NCBI GenBank assembly: GCA_002238805.1
Contig: MPNB01000036.1
Span: 1 to 34,696 of the forward strand
Origin: Rhodothermaceae bacterium bin80
GTDB taxonomy: Bacteria; Bacteroidota; Rhodothermia; Rhodothermales; Bin80
Direction: 5' to 3'
DNA: 34,696 nt
Part shown: piece after piece, positions 18,212 through 26,976 of the stretch
How the letters are laid out: the number at the start of each line of letters is the position of its first letter
How positions within the stretch are numbered: position 1 is the stretch's first letter
Made by a program: the position numbers and the translations under genes
Notes under the pieces: model-generated
Told to the model about the DNA's origin: nothing
Databases searched by the model: none
The model's input: the letters and a program-made list of their open reading frames with translations, nothing else

Positions 18212-19285
18212 ATGGGTGAGTTGAAAAGGAAGATCGATGAATTGGGGAATCTGTTTGATACATATCGAAACGAAAATCTTTCAGAGAGCAACACGGAGCT
18301 CTATTTTATTTATCCCTTTCTAAGCCTCCTAGGTTACGACATAAGCAACCCTGAACTGGTCTCATCTCAATATCTAGCCGTTCCCGATGACATTAAGACA
18401 GGGAGAGTTGATTTGGCACTTTTACAAAATGGGAATCCCATAATTTTTGTTGAAGGCAAAAAGTTAAATGAGCCCTTAGACCATCATGTGAACCAAATCA
18501 AACGGTACTTTAATAATTGCCGGAAAGTGAATTTTGCGATTCTGACCAATGGTAACGAATACCGATTTTATACGGACTTAGATCATAAGAATATGCTTGA
18601 CGAAGAGCCATTTCTCAAGTTCGAACTAAAAGAAGTAGCCGAAGATTTGGTAGAGCAGTTGGAACAGTTCACAAGTCAAAATTTTGATTCCAAAAAACTT
18701 CGAAATCAAGCTCGCAAGATCTCTCGAAGAGGAAAGATCATTTCCTTTTTTAAGAAACAATTCTCATCTCCAAGTGAGGAGTTCCTTAAAAACATGTCAA
18801 AAATGATTTTTTACACGACTAAAATTGACTATAAAAATGCCGTGAAAGAAACCCTGCCAGATGTCCCTCTTTCACTCGTAGATATTAAAGATATTATACC
18901 ACCCCCTGTTATCAAACGTAATGGAAAACAAACTGAACCTAATGGAGAAAAAAATATATTCGACATAGGGGACGTCACTGGTAAAAAACTTGACTACTTT
19001 CGATTTCAAAATGAAGTTATTCGTGGTAAGAATTGGGCAGATATGTTTATCCATATTTTCGATCACCTTTCCCAGGAAAATCAATCAAAATTAATGTCAG
19101 TTTCCGAAGAAAATCCAGGTCTCAAAATCGAACGTGATGAAAAATTAATTCAACGCTATCCAAAACCAATTGGCACCGGCCTTTTTATTTCAACTAATTA
19201 TTCGAGTAACGACAAGATACGATATTTGCAAAATGCTCTTTTATATTTTAACATGAAAGACGCTCTGCGGGTCAAGCTAAAGTAA
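18212..19285 (+). CDS. Orphan HsdR-N-type nuclease domain protein
   Basis: Protein of about 357 aa with the N-terminal nuclease-like domain of type I restriction R subunits but no helicase. ATG 18212 is the preferred start; a TTG at 18185 would add nine residues. ELYFIYPFLSLLGYDISNPE matches the HSDR_N opening. The PD-(D/E)xK residues are visible as D67 in GRVDLALL and E81-x-K83 in IIFVEGKK, and NQIKRYF follows like the QxxxY motif. The C-terminal 100 residues (FRFQNEVIRGKNWADMFIHI, IGTGLFISTNYSSNDKI) resemble the small domain that often ends stand-alone proteins of this kind. The gene is visibly richer in A/T than purE and mgtE on either side, a sign of transfer. It may be a nuclease or a defence-linked protein; its target is unknown. 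Confidence 0.72.
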   Translation: MGELKRKIDELGNLFDTYRNENLSESNTELYFIYPFLSLLGYDISNPELVSSQYLAVPDDIKTGRVDLALLQNGNPIIFVEGKKLNEPLDHHVNQIKRYFNNCRKVNFAILTNGNEYRFYTDLDHKNMLDEEPFLKFELKEVAEDLVEQLEQFTSQNFDSKKLRNQARKISRRGKIISFFKKQFSSPSEEFLKNMSKMIFYTTKIDYKNAVKETLPDVPLSLVDIKDIIPPPVIKRNGKQTEPNGEKNIFDIGDVTGKKLDYFRFQNEVIRGKNWADMFIHIFDHLSQENQSKLMSVSEENPGLKIERDEKLIQRYPKPIGTGLFISTNYSSNDKIRYLQNALLYFNMKDALRVKLK

Positions 19286-19289
19286 CTCG

Positions 19290-19428
19290 AACGAGGCGCA
19301 GGCGTACCCACCTTCAATATCTCTCAACTGCGGCGCGATCTCTTGGATCTGGAATACCCCACTCTTGGACGCACTCGCGCCATCCTGACCGTCCCGGCTG
19401 CATTAGAATTACGTCACCGTGAATTCAC
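19290..19428 (+). other. Possible gene remnant (coding-like segment)
   Basis: The + strand reads without stops through segments such as GAGVPTFNISQLRRDLLDLE and YPTLGRTRAILTVPAALELR, with protein-like composition and neighbour-like base content, unlike the A/T-rich gene just before it. There is no start codon of its own and I cannot name a family. It may be the 3' scrap of a gene cut by insertion of the upstream nuclease gene, or just an open stretch between two convergent genes. Confidence 0.25.
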
Positions 19429-20859
19429 TCAAACAAACGGTAAGTACAGCGTTGCCGCAAGCATAAAGAACACAATGAGCCCAATAATATCGTTACTGGT
19501 AGTGATAAAGGGACCCGTAGCCAGTGCTGGATCCACTCCAATCCTGTCAAGCATTAGTGGAGTAGCAACCCCAATGACAGCAGCCAACACAATAACTGCA
19601 AAGAGCGACAACCCGGCTGTTATAGCAAGTCGCATTGGTTCAGGAGCAGGCATTACCACAGAGGACCATACCGTCGCCACCCAGCCAAACAGCAGAAGAA
19701 CAACGACTACCATCATCATAGCCAAGGCCAATCCGTTGACAATAGCCACAAGAACCTCTTTACTGAGGCGTCGAAACATATTAGCTGACCAAACTTCACC
19801 GGATGCCAAACCCTGGACAATAATGGCTGAACTCTGAATACCAGCATTCCCAGCCATGGCCATGACAACCGGAATGAATGCCGCAAGAACCGAGGCACGC
19901 CGGATGTTCTCCTCGTAGACGCCAATGACACTCCCCGCAAACACAGCCCCAACCATGCCCAGAAATAACCAGGGTAACCGACCACGGGTGATGCGAAACA
20001 CCGAGTCTGTGGGCTCCTCATCACCAGTAATACCACTAAGTCGCTGATAGTCCTCTTCAGCCTCTTCGAGAATAACATCCATCGCGTCGTCGATCGCAAC
20101 ATGACCAACCAAGCGATGCTCATCGTCCACCACCGCCAGAGAAACCAGATCGTACCGCTCCATAATCCTAGCAACCTCTTCCTGGTCCACGTCCGTGGTT
20201 ACATACCGCACATTCGTACGCATCACATCACCAATTATGGCCTCAGCGGGTGACAACAATAGGCGTCGAATGGTCACGAACCCCTCCAAGCGTTTGGAAG
20301 GCTCGGTAACAAAAACCACATACAAATCCTGCGTGTCCTCTGCATTACGGCGAATTTCTTCAGTAGCCTCGGCGACCGTCCAGTTGGCGAGCACTGTGAC
20401 AACTTCGGCGGCCATAATACCACCGGCCGTATCTTCCCCATAGGCCAGTAGACCACGCACAGCCTCGCGATCTTCCAAAACACGCAGAACCCTCTGACGT
20501 ACTGTCTTATCCAGCTGCCCCAGAACGTCAGCAGCATCATCGGATTCCAGCTCATTGAGAAGGGACGTGATGCGCTCGGTAGGAGTCGCTGCAAGCAAGT
20601 CCGCACAGAACGTCTCATCCAATTCCGAAAGCACCTGTGCGCCGGTAATGGTCGGCAACGCAAGCGTCAGACTTGCAGCATGTTCACGACTCAGTTCAGT
20701 AATGAGCCGCGCGATGTCGGCCGGGTGAAGTTCACGCACCAAGTCTATCGCAGCAGCAAAATTTTCCTCACCAAGCCGTTCCTCAACTGCCTCAGCTATC
20801 TCCTCGTTCAGTTCGGGGAGCGGCGGAATTTTAACTATGTCAGTAGCGGAATCAGGCAC
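19429..20859 (-). CDS. mgtE: Magnesium transporter MgtE
   Basis: Mg2+-gated magnesium channel of the inner membrane, 476 aa, start ATG at 20859. The cytosolic N-terminal superhelical MgtE_N domain is seen in LHPADIARLITELSREHA and LESDDAADVLGQLD (about residues 40-135). Two CBS domains follow (about 140-270: GGIMAAEVVTV, VTTDVDQEEVARIMERYDL, VGHVAIDDAMDV), acting as the Mg2+ sensor. About five membrane helices from about 300 to the end carry the pore signature region (MAMAGNAGIQSSAIIVQGLASGE), with the conserved GNAGxQ motif. It is the last gene of a - strand run, 32 bases after rsmA, and converges on the orphan nuclease gene. Confidence 0.95.
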   Translation of the reverse strand: MPDSATDIVKIPPLPELNEEIAEAVEERLGEENFAAAIDLVRELHPADIARLITELSREHAASLTLALPTITGAQVLSELDETFCADLLAATPTERITSLLNELESDDAADVLGQLDKTVRQRVLRVLEDREAVRGLLAYGEDTAGGIMAAEVVTVLANWTVAEATEEIRRNAEDTQDLYVVFVTEPSKRLEGFVTIRRLLLSPAEAIIGDVMRTNVRYVTTDVDQEEVARIMERYDLVSLAVVDDEHRLVGHVAIDDAMDVILEEAEEDYQRLSGITGDEEPTDSVFRITRGRLPWLFLGMVGAVFAGSVIGVYEENIRRASVLAAFIPVVMAMAGNAGIQSSAIIVQGLASGEVWSANMFRRLSKEVLVAIVNGLALAMMMVVVVLLLFGWVATVWSSVVMPAPEPMRLAITAGLSLFAVIVLAAVIGVATPLMLDRIGVDPALATGPFITTSNDIIGLIVFFMLAATLYLPFV

Positions 20860-20891
20860 GATGATATATTGATCAGCGACTAAAGAGCCAG

Positions 20892-21665
20892 TTAATACTT
20901 CTCACGATTTTGAAGGTAACGCGCGAGCTCCACATAATCTGCAGGGGATAATTCCTCTGCACGACATCGCTTCCAACGATCTGGAATATCTCGTTCATCC
21001 GCCCACTGCCGAAGGCTGTTGCGAAGTACTTTACGACGCATACTAAACCCTGCACGAACCACAGCATGCAACAGACCCGTGTCCACATCTGGAATCTCCA
21101 CATCCTCAAATTCCAGCCGAATGACCGTGCTCTCGACGGCCGGCTTGGGAGTAAAGATGTTACGACTAACCTTAAATAACACACTTGGACGCGCATACAG
21201 CTGCGCAAATACACTTGGAATTCCATATGCCTTGGTTCGAGGCTTAGCTACGATTCGATCAGCCACCTCCCTTTGTACCATGAGGACTGCCTCAGCAATT
21301 ACATCGTGCGCAGCCAGTAACCCAAAAAGAATCGGACTGGTGATGTTATAGGGCAGATTGCCAATGACATGTAAAGGAGGATTGCCCACATGCTTCCAGT
21401 CTATGCCCAGTACGTTCTCCTCCCGTACACTCAACCCTGGGTAACTGGTACGCAGATACGCCACCGCACGTGGATCTACTTCGATGGCTTCAAACTGCGA
21501 ATAACGTTCCTGCAGAAAACCCGTGAGCGCACCAGTCCCTGGACCAATCTCTACAACATAGGCATCGCTCGGCGCCCGAAACGCAGAAATAATGCGACGT
21601 GCAGTGTTGGGATCCGTTAGAAAATGCTGGCCCAGATGCTTCTTAGGTGGAATCGGCGACTTCAC
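20892..21665 (-). CDS. rsmA: 16S rRNA dimethyladenosine transferase RsmA
   Basis: SAM-dependent dimethylation of the two adjacent adenosines near the 3' end of 16S rRNA (KsgA activity), a late 30S assembly checkpoint. It has 257 aa, start ATG at 21665. KKHLGQHFLTDPNTARRII is the canonical family opening. SAM motif I is VVEIGPGTGALTGFL, and the catalytic NLPYNITSPILFGLL carries the NLPY motif IV. FKVSRNIFTPKPAVESTVIRLE and the C-terminal helical domain are complete. It lies 12 bases after the VWA gene and 32 before mgtE on the same strand, so the three are probably one transcript. Confidence 0.96.
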   Translation of the reverse strand: MKSPIPPKKHLGQHFLTDPNTARRIISAFRAPSDAYVVEIGPGTGALTGFLQERYSQFEAIEVDPRAVAYLRTSYPGLSVREENVLGIDWKHVGNPPLHVIGNLPYNITSPILFGLLAAHDVIAEAVLMVQREVADRIVAKPRTKAYGIPSVFAQLYARPSVLFKVSRNIFTPKPAVESTVIRLEFEDVEIPDVDTGLLHAVVRAGFSMRRKVLRNSLRQWADERDIPDRWKRCRAEELSPADYVELARYLQNREKY

Positions 21666-21677
21666 TGTACTTACCCC

Positions 21678-22775
21678 TCAGTGTAGACGCTTGCGCCGGT
21701 TGCGTACATAGTCTTCGAACAGGAACTCCCCCAAATTATTCAGATCCGCGTAATAAGCACGGCCATGGTTCGCCTCAGTCAATTGGCGAACAAACCCCTG
21801 CAAGTACGGATCCCGCGCAATCATAAACGTGGTGATCGTTATCCCCTCACGGCGACAAACTACAGCTTCGTCGAGCACTTTGTTGACAATCTTCCTGTCT
21901 AACCCAAATACGTTCTTGTAGAGACGCCCCTTATCGAAATGGCAGCTTGGCTTACCATCGGTAATCATAAAAATCTGCTTATTCCGATTCTTGCGCCGCC
22001 GCAGGATTTCGCGTGCCCGCTGTAAGCCCGCACGCGTATTCGTATGATACGGCCCAACCTGCAAGTATGGTAAATCCTTTATCGACACTTCCCATGCATC
22101 GTCTCCGAATGCTACAATATCAAGCGTATCCTTGGCGTAGCGGCGCAGTATCAACTCCGACAGCGCCATAGCGGTCTTGCGGGCAGGCGTAATGCGATCC
22201 TCGCCATACAGGATCATCGAATGGCTGAGGTCGATCATGAGGACGGTAGATTGGTTTGACTGATGATGCGTTTGGTGAAGTACATAATCTTCTTCCTCTA
22301 GTGACCAGTCATCAAGCCCACTTCGCCTGTACGAATTGGAGAGCGTATCAGTAATGTTCAGCAGGTGTGGATCATCCCCGAATTTCCATGGTCGTGTTTC
22401 AGGTAAACGCTCATCTCCTTTGCCTTCAAATGGTGTTGGATGTCGTCCTGTACCTCCCTTGCGAAGCTGCCGGAAAACCTCCTCCAATGAACGAGTCCGG
22501 AGACTCCGCTCTGTCTTAGCAGTAATCTCTATACTGCTAGCATTCTCCTGCAGATAACCGCGCGCCTTAAGCTCCTCGATAAAATCCCCAATACCTGTTT
22601 CTGAATCCGTGAGATCATAGTGCTCATCTAACTGGGTGAGCCAATTCAATGCCTCACCAGCATCCCCGGCTGTGTACTGGAGCAACTGCTGGAAGAGGTC
22701 GAAGAGTTGCTCAAAAGTGGAAGTTTTTCCACCGTGCTTCTCTGGATCCCACTGTACGTATTTATACGGAACCAT
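21678..22775 (-). CDS. VWA-domain protein
   Basis: Cytosolic protein of 365 aa with a C-terminal von Willebrand A domain. The metal-ion-dependent adhesion site is intact: DLSHS (182-186), a Thr in the HTNTRAG region (about 245-247) and Asp273 in MITDGKPS. The N-terminal half, with FEQLFDLFQQLLQY and FIEELKARGYLQE, is helical, charged and of no named fold. VWA proteins of this shape commonly work with a MoxR-type AAA+ ATPase, often encoded next door, in complex assembly or metal insertion. No such ATPase is present here, so any partner would be elsewhere in the genome. There is no signal peptide or membrane anchor. Likely co-transcribed with rsmA and mgtE. Confidence 0.8.
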   Translation of the reverse strand: MVPYKYVQWDPEKHGGKTSTFEQLFDLFQQLLQYTAGDAGEALNWLTQLDEHYDLTDSETGIGDFIEELKARGYLQENASSIEITAKTERSLRTRSLEEVFRQLRKGGTGRHPTPFEGKGDERLPETRPWKFGDDPHLLNITDTLSNSYRRSGLDDWSLEEEDYVLHQTHHQSNQSTVLMIDLSHSMILYGEDRITPARKTAMALSELILRRYAKDTLDIVAFGDDAWEVSIKDLPYLQVGPYHTNTRAGLQRAREILRRRKNRNKQIFMITDGKPSCHFDKGRLYKNVFGLDRKIVNKVLDEAVVCRREGITITTFMIARDPYLQGFVRQLTEANHGRAYYADLNNLGEFLFEDYVRNRRKRLH

Positions 22776-22902
22776 GCCTCATATTAACAGCAACTTCGAT
22801 GCACTCCAACTAGGTAACAGGCCACGAACTCTCAAAGTGGACCCAAGAAAAATTCTAAACTGCCCCTTGGCGCGTTGCTGAGTAAGTTTCAGTTCGCAAG
22901 CT

Positions 22903-22940
22903 ACCACAGCCCAATGTGACACTTAATCTGTGCCTGTGGT
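22903..22940. repeat. Inverted repeat between GH13 and VWA genes
   Basis: ACCACAG (22903-22909) and CTGTGGT (22934-22940) form a perfect seven-base dyad with a 24-base loop, just past the end of the minus-strand GH13 gene. No run of T follows on the minus strand, so a classical terminator is not supported. Confidence 0.2.
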
Positions 22941-22970
22941 TCCAATTTTCCGAAAAAATCTCTCCCAATA

Positions 22971-25862
22971 CTATCGAACCAACATGACCGGCAGAGATGC
23001 TTGTGAAGATTCACCAGACATAAGAACGGTATAAAGCCCGGACGGTAGAGACACAGCATCCAGGGTTACCGAATGCGTTCCAGATACAAGAATCTCGTCC
23101 ATCAGCCGGGCAATCCGGCGACCAAGCACATCAAAAACTTCGATGCGGACCAATTGCGTTCGATCCAGACTGAATTGAATATTTGTCTGATCTCTGAAGG
23201 GATTTGGATAATTGCTTAACAGTGTAAACCCAAAAACTTGGGGTTCAAGGATTTCCCTATCCACTGTAATAAGGCCTTCGGGTGGTCGTGGTACACGTTT
23301 GGATGTGTATACATGAAACTCGCCGGGCTGCAACATCGGGGAAATACTGCCGGTTGCGTTGAGCGAGTCCCCCGAAAAAAAATCGTACCAGTATACGGGA
23401 GGAACTCCCAGTCCGAGTCTGTTGCGTTCGGGGGTAACTCCAAAATTTCCAATAATTACAGCCTCCATATCCGTAGCAGTATGTCGCAAATGTATTCGCT
23501 TGACCGGGCCAGACAACGAAAGGGCAACTTCAGATTCGGTGCTATGAAAGACTGGATAATTGTGGCGCAAGTTGATTAATGCCGACCATGCACCATAGAG
23601 GCGCTTTCGAAGCGGATCATCATAATAATCCCAGCGAATGGGTTTGGGAGCTATACGAGAGGGAGCATGCGGTGGACAATCATTGGGTTCCAAACACTCT
23701 TCTCCACGATCACCGTATCCATACCCAAGCTCTCCGAACTGCCAGAGCATACGGGGACCAGGAAGTAAAAAATAAAAAGCACCTGCCATCTTGAGACGAT
23801 CAAGTGCGATCGGCAAATACCGGACATTATAGGTCCCCGTATTGGCTGCGAGCGATGGATCACAGATATCCCCTCCTGATGGAGATCGCTCACAAGCCCC
23901 ATATTGACGCATCTCGTACATAAGCCACTGTTCGTCGTGGCTTTCCATGTAGGTAATCACATGGGGCAGTTCCCATCCCCTACCCCCCTCTCCGTAGTAA
24001 GTACGCGAGAAATTACTGTTATCCCCACCGTTATATCCCATTACGGCTTCCGAAAATTGGTGAGTCACATTAGCCCAAACCATCATCCCGGGCAAACCTT
24101 GATCTGTTCCATACTCTGCCAACTCCCGCTCCTCCCGGTCTTGCGTCCAGTGCTCCAGAATTATATAGGCGTCTGGATTGACTGACCACAACCTGTCTGC
24201 CATGCGCTTGATCAAGCGAATACGTGATGCATCGTACCTGTCCCATGCCGCCCAGTCCGAGCCCGTGTTACGCTGCGTAAATCCCTTGGACAGATCGAAG
24301 CGAAAGCCATCTACATTAAACTCGGTAAGCCAATAGGCATTCGCACGATCCAGCCAATACTGAGTGTAGGGATGCTCGTGATTGAGATCAAAAAATACGT
24401 TGTACGGATGCCGGGCTGGTATATTGATCCATGGATTGGAATCCTTGGCCCCGTAAAGCGTTATCAGTGGGGATGGGATATCTACATGGTTGTACACTAC
24501 ATCCAGGATAACAGCCATTCCCCGCTCATGGGCCGTATCCACGAATCGCTTCAGGTCTTCTGCAGGACCATAATACTTATCCGGTGCAAAATAAAAATTC
24601 GGCTGATATCCCCAGTTGATATTACCCCCAAATTCAGACACCGGCATTAGCTCAATAGCGTTGATGCCTAGACGCTGCAGATAGGTTAGGGTATCTGTAA
24701 GTGTTGCCCAGTCGTGTTCGTGCAAAAAATCCCGAACCAGTAATTCATAGATCACTAACTCTTCTGGAGCAGGAGGCTCAAAGTCGTTTACCTTCCATTC
24801 ATACGGCTGCTGGTTCGTTTGCAATACAGACACAGGTCCTTGGGTACGACCATGTGGGTAAGCCTTTAACTGCGGATAGGTTGCTGGAGGAATTGACCGA
24901 TCATGAACCGGATCAAGTATCAGTTCGGAGAATAAATCCGCAAATCGCACATCGTCATCTGTTTCGTATTGATAACCAATTTGTTGTCCAGGATCCAACC
25001 CCTCGAGTGTAAGCCACCAGTGCACACTGTCTTCGGTGACTGCATCCCGGTTCATGAGCCCACTCTGATTGGCTTCCCACCCAGTGAATTCGCCAACTGC
25101 ATACACATAACATTTATTTGGCGTAAAAACCGACAATGTTGCTTGAGTTGGATCCTGAGGATTATAGTTAACTCCGTCCATTATCCCTCCAGGCCGCGGA
25201 GCATCCACCACAGAGGGAGGTGCCTTACCGACTGTATGGCTTACTGTATTACCATCGCTGTCTACGGCTGTGATCGTAAAAGCCAGATCACAGGCAGCGG
25301 GGGCATCCAACTCAAAGTGAAAGATTCCATCTGAATAGTACGCTAATCCGTCCTGCTCCTGACCATTAATTGCAAATGTGAGCTCCGTAAGATCCCTCGT
25401 AGCAAACACTCCTGCACTCAAGCTTGTTACTGCACCCTTGCTGTTACGACGCCGGGCCATCTGAAAAACCATGGGATCCGTAATGGTCACAACCGAATTG
25501 TTATGATCACTCGGATTAATACGATCATTGAGTGGGTCTGTAATCCACACATTACTGGACCCTGATTCGTTTAGATGAACGTGTACCTTGTACTGATATG
25601 TTTCCCCTATCTCCAAGGTGCGGGGGTAATGCCATTCTCCGGTCGCACTGTCAAAAGCCATCAATGACGGCGCTGTAGGCGCTATAAGTCCACCGCTGTT
25701 TGGACCCCACTGGTTGAATTCACCGGGCAGGAATGCTCGCACAACCAGGCGATCCGGTATCCATCGAAAGGTGACATCCAATTGTTGGCCCTGTGCCTGA
25801 GCCACACAACAGGTCAGAATAGCAAGGGTAAGCAAGCATCCAGCATTTTGGGGAAACCTCAT
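22971..25862 (-). CDS. Secreted GH13 alpha-amylase with T9SS sorting domain
   Basis: Exported alpha-glucan hydrolase or transferase, 963 aa. Residues 1-25 are a signal peptide ending AQAQG. Two beta-sandwich (E-set/CBM48-like) modules follow (about 28-130 and 228-335; VRAFLPGEFNQWG, YAVGEFTGWEANQ), then a GH13 barrel from about 368 to 720. The four classic regions are present: DVVYNH (454-459), GFRFD with nucleophile Asp523, IILEH with acid/base Glu570, and ESHDEQ with Asp643. A C-terminal beta domain follows. Residues 877-963 form a Por secretion sorting domain with NYPNPF at 884-889 and the LPSGLYTVLM ending. This implies export by the type IX system and cell-surface attachment or release. 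Starch, glycogen or a similar polymer is the likely substrate. It stands alone on the - strand. Confidence 0.92.
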   Translation of the reverse strand: MRFPQNAGCLLTLAILTCCVAQAQGQQLDVTFRWIPDRLVVRAFLPGEFNQWGPNSGGLIAPTAPSLMAFDSATGEWHYPRTLEIGETYQYKVHVHLNESGSSNVWITDPLNDRINPSDHNNSVVTITDPMVFQMARRRNSKGAVTSLSAGVFATRDLTELTFAINGQEQDGLAYYSDGIFHFELDAPAACDLAFTITAVDSDGNTVSHTVGKAPPSVVDAPRPGGIMDGVNYNPQDPTQATLSVFTPNKCYVYAVGEFTGWEANQSGLMNRDAVTEDSVHWWLTLEGLDPGQQIGYQYETDDDVRFADLFSELILDPVHDRSIPPATYPQLKAYPHGRTQGPVSVLQTNQQPYEWKVNDFEPPAPEELVIYELLVRDFLHEHDWATLTDTLTYLQRLGINAIELMPVSEFGGNINWGYQPNFYFAPDKYYGPAEDLKRFVDTAHERGMAVILDVVYNHVDIPSPLITLYGAKDSNPWINIPARHPYNVFFDLNHEHPYTQYWLDRANAYWLTEFNVDGFRFDLSKGFTQRNTGSDWAAWDRYDASRIRLIKRMADRLWSVNPDAYIILEHWTQDREERELAEYGTDQGLPGMMVWANVTHQFSEAVMGYNGGDNSNFSRTYYGEGGRGWELPHVITYMESHDEQWLMYEMRQYGACERSPSGGDICDPSLAANTGTYNVRYLPIALDRLKMAGAFYFLLPGPRMLWQFGELGYGYGDRGEECLEPNDCPPHAPSRIAPKPIRWDYYDDPLRKRLYGAWSALINLRHNYPVFHSTESEVALSLSGPVKRIHLRHTATDMEAVIIGNFGVTPERNRLGLGVPPVYWYDFFSGDSLNATGSISPMLQPGEFHVYTSKRVPRPPEGLITVDREILEPQVFGFTLLSNYPNPFRDQTNIQFSLDRTQLVRIEVFDVLGRRIARLMDEILVSGTHSVTLDAVSLPSGLYTVLMSGESSQASLPVMLVR

Positions 25863-26162
25863 AAAAATAGCGAAACAGATAGGGGTGCCTGTGAAATTAG
25901 AGTAAATTACTATTCAGCCGGCTTGATGTGACCTTCATCTAATCAACCAACTGCGGTTTCCAGAGTCTTTCTACCAAGTCAGAGGATAAGTTAGCACAAC
26001 AAGATTGTTGCAAAACTACCCGTGGAGATGATGCCACATGATCCGGCGGCATAAGATCCCCGCATGCCATCGGGGTGGCAGATGTTTCCAAGTATAGCCT
26101 GAGTTTCCAACCATAAATGGGGAATTCAGGCTAGCTCAGTTTGTTTTTGTCCTTCTTCTGTT
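25863..26162. other. Intergenic stretch with two hairpins
   Basis: No gene is supported in these 300 bases. Two dyads are visible. CCCCG and CGGGG (about 26058-26075) form a short stem. A longer imperfect one spans 26096-26132, where AGCCTGA pairs with TCAGGCT and the arms extend inward with about 11 of 13 matches. The second lies just past the 3' end of the decayed minus-strand gene and could be its old terminator or part of a mobile-element end. Confidence 0.35.
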
Positions 26163-26925
26163 TCATTGTAATGTCGGCCTTGTAGCTTGATTAGGTTGCC
26201 TGTTCGCAAGGCGATATTTTCGCATTCTGAATAAACGTGCTATGTCGGAAATATCACCTACGTCTATTGTGGAATGACCTCCACCCACTATTCCTGGCAA
26301 ATTGAATTTGAACCGAAATTCTCTTTGGTGTCGGAACCGGTCGTCTTTTAAGATACATTCTCATAAAAATAGCTTTTGCGCGGTTGGTCAAAATAGTCGT
26401 ATATGACCGGCCGCTCTCATTCGAAATGCGGGGTCAAACGCAATCGGTTAGCAAAATCCTGTGCTTTCAGGATTAGCACGACATATGCTTCTTCCAAATT
26501 GGAGCAGCAAAAATATTCAACCAACCTGTTTGAATCTCTAATTTGCAAATGCATGTTATGGCCCACCACTTCAAAGAAAACCCGGGTCATGCACAGACCA
26601 TGTGATTCTAGGTCTGAATCTCGGGCCATCGAAAAGGATTTCAAATCGTCTCCCAGTGTATGCAACTCCTCCCCCGCAAGACCCAAACGGATTTCAACAT
26701 CGGTCCCTCTACCTATGCTAGAGATTCCTTCGTTAGGGTCACCCCTACCATAGACTCCAAACCCCTATAGTGGCGTAATTTCCCCACTCTTATCTTTCCA
26801 GACATGAAGGACTCGGCATATGCCCTCTTATCAAGAAATCGCACAAATGTGTAGTCGTCATACATTGTCAGTTTCCTTAATTTCGCCTCTTCTGCGTTTT
26901 CTGGTGCTTCATTGTTCGTCCTCAC
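26163..26925 (-). pseudogene. Multiply frameshifted gene of unknown function
   Basis: Reading minus from ATG 26925, three or more frames join into one protein of about 250 residues. The first gives YTFVRFLDKRAYAESFMSGK and VGKLRHYRGLE. Near 26750 the frame changes to GRGDPNEGISSIGRG and on to VGHNMHLQIRDSNRLVEYF. Near 26400 it changes again to DYFDQPRKSYFYENV. Then LKDDRFRHQREFRFKFNL and HSTIDVGDISDIARL run to a stop at 26163. This layout (FL..G, then an RGDxxEG-like turn, then RFxHQxEFRF, then IDxGDISDI) recalls a family of bacterial hypothetical proteins often found near defence genes. I cannot assign an activity. It begins 52 bases after the methyltransferase-HNH remnant on the same strand, so it was probably its operon partner. 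Confidence 0.6.
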
Positions 26926-26976
26926 CAGTTTGCGTCCAATGTATTCTCAGATCCTAAATGATCCCTGCAATCCCTT

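Noticed and set aside
22903..22940. Inverted repeat considered as a terminator for the GH13 gene.
   Set aside because: The 24-base loop and the absence of a T-run on the minus strand do not fit intrinsic termination.
26032..26043. TGCCACATGATC is shared with the IS110 remnant at 399-410, suggesting a second IS110 copy.
   Set aside because: A single 12-base match is expected many times by chance in 35 kb, and the flanking translation does not give convincing transposase sequence.
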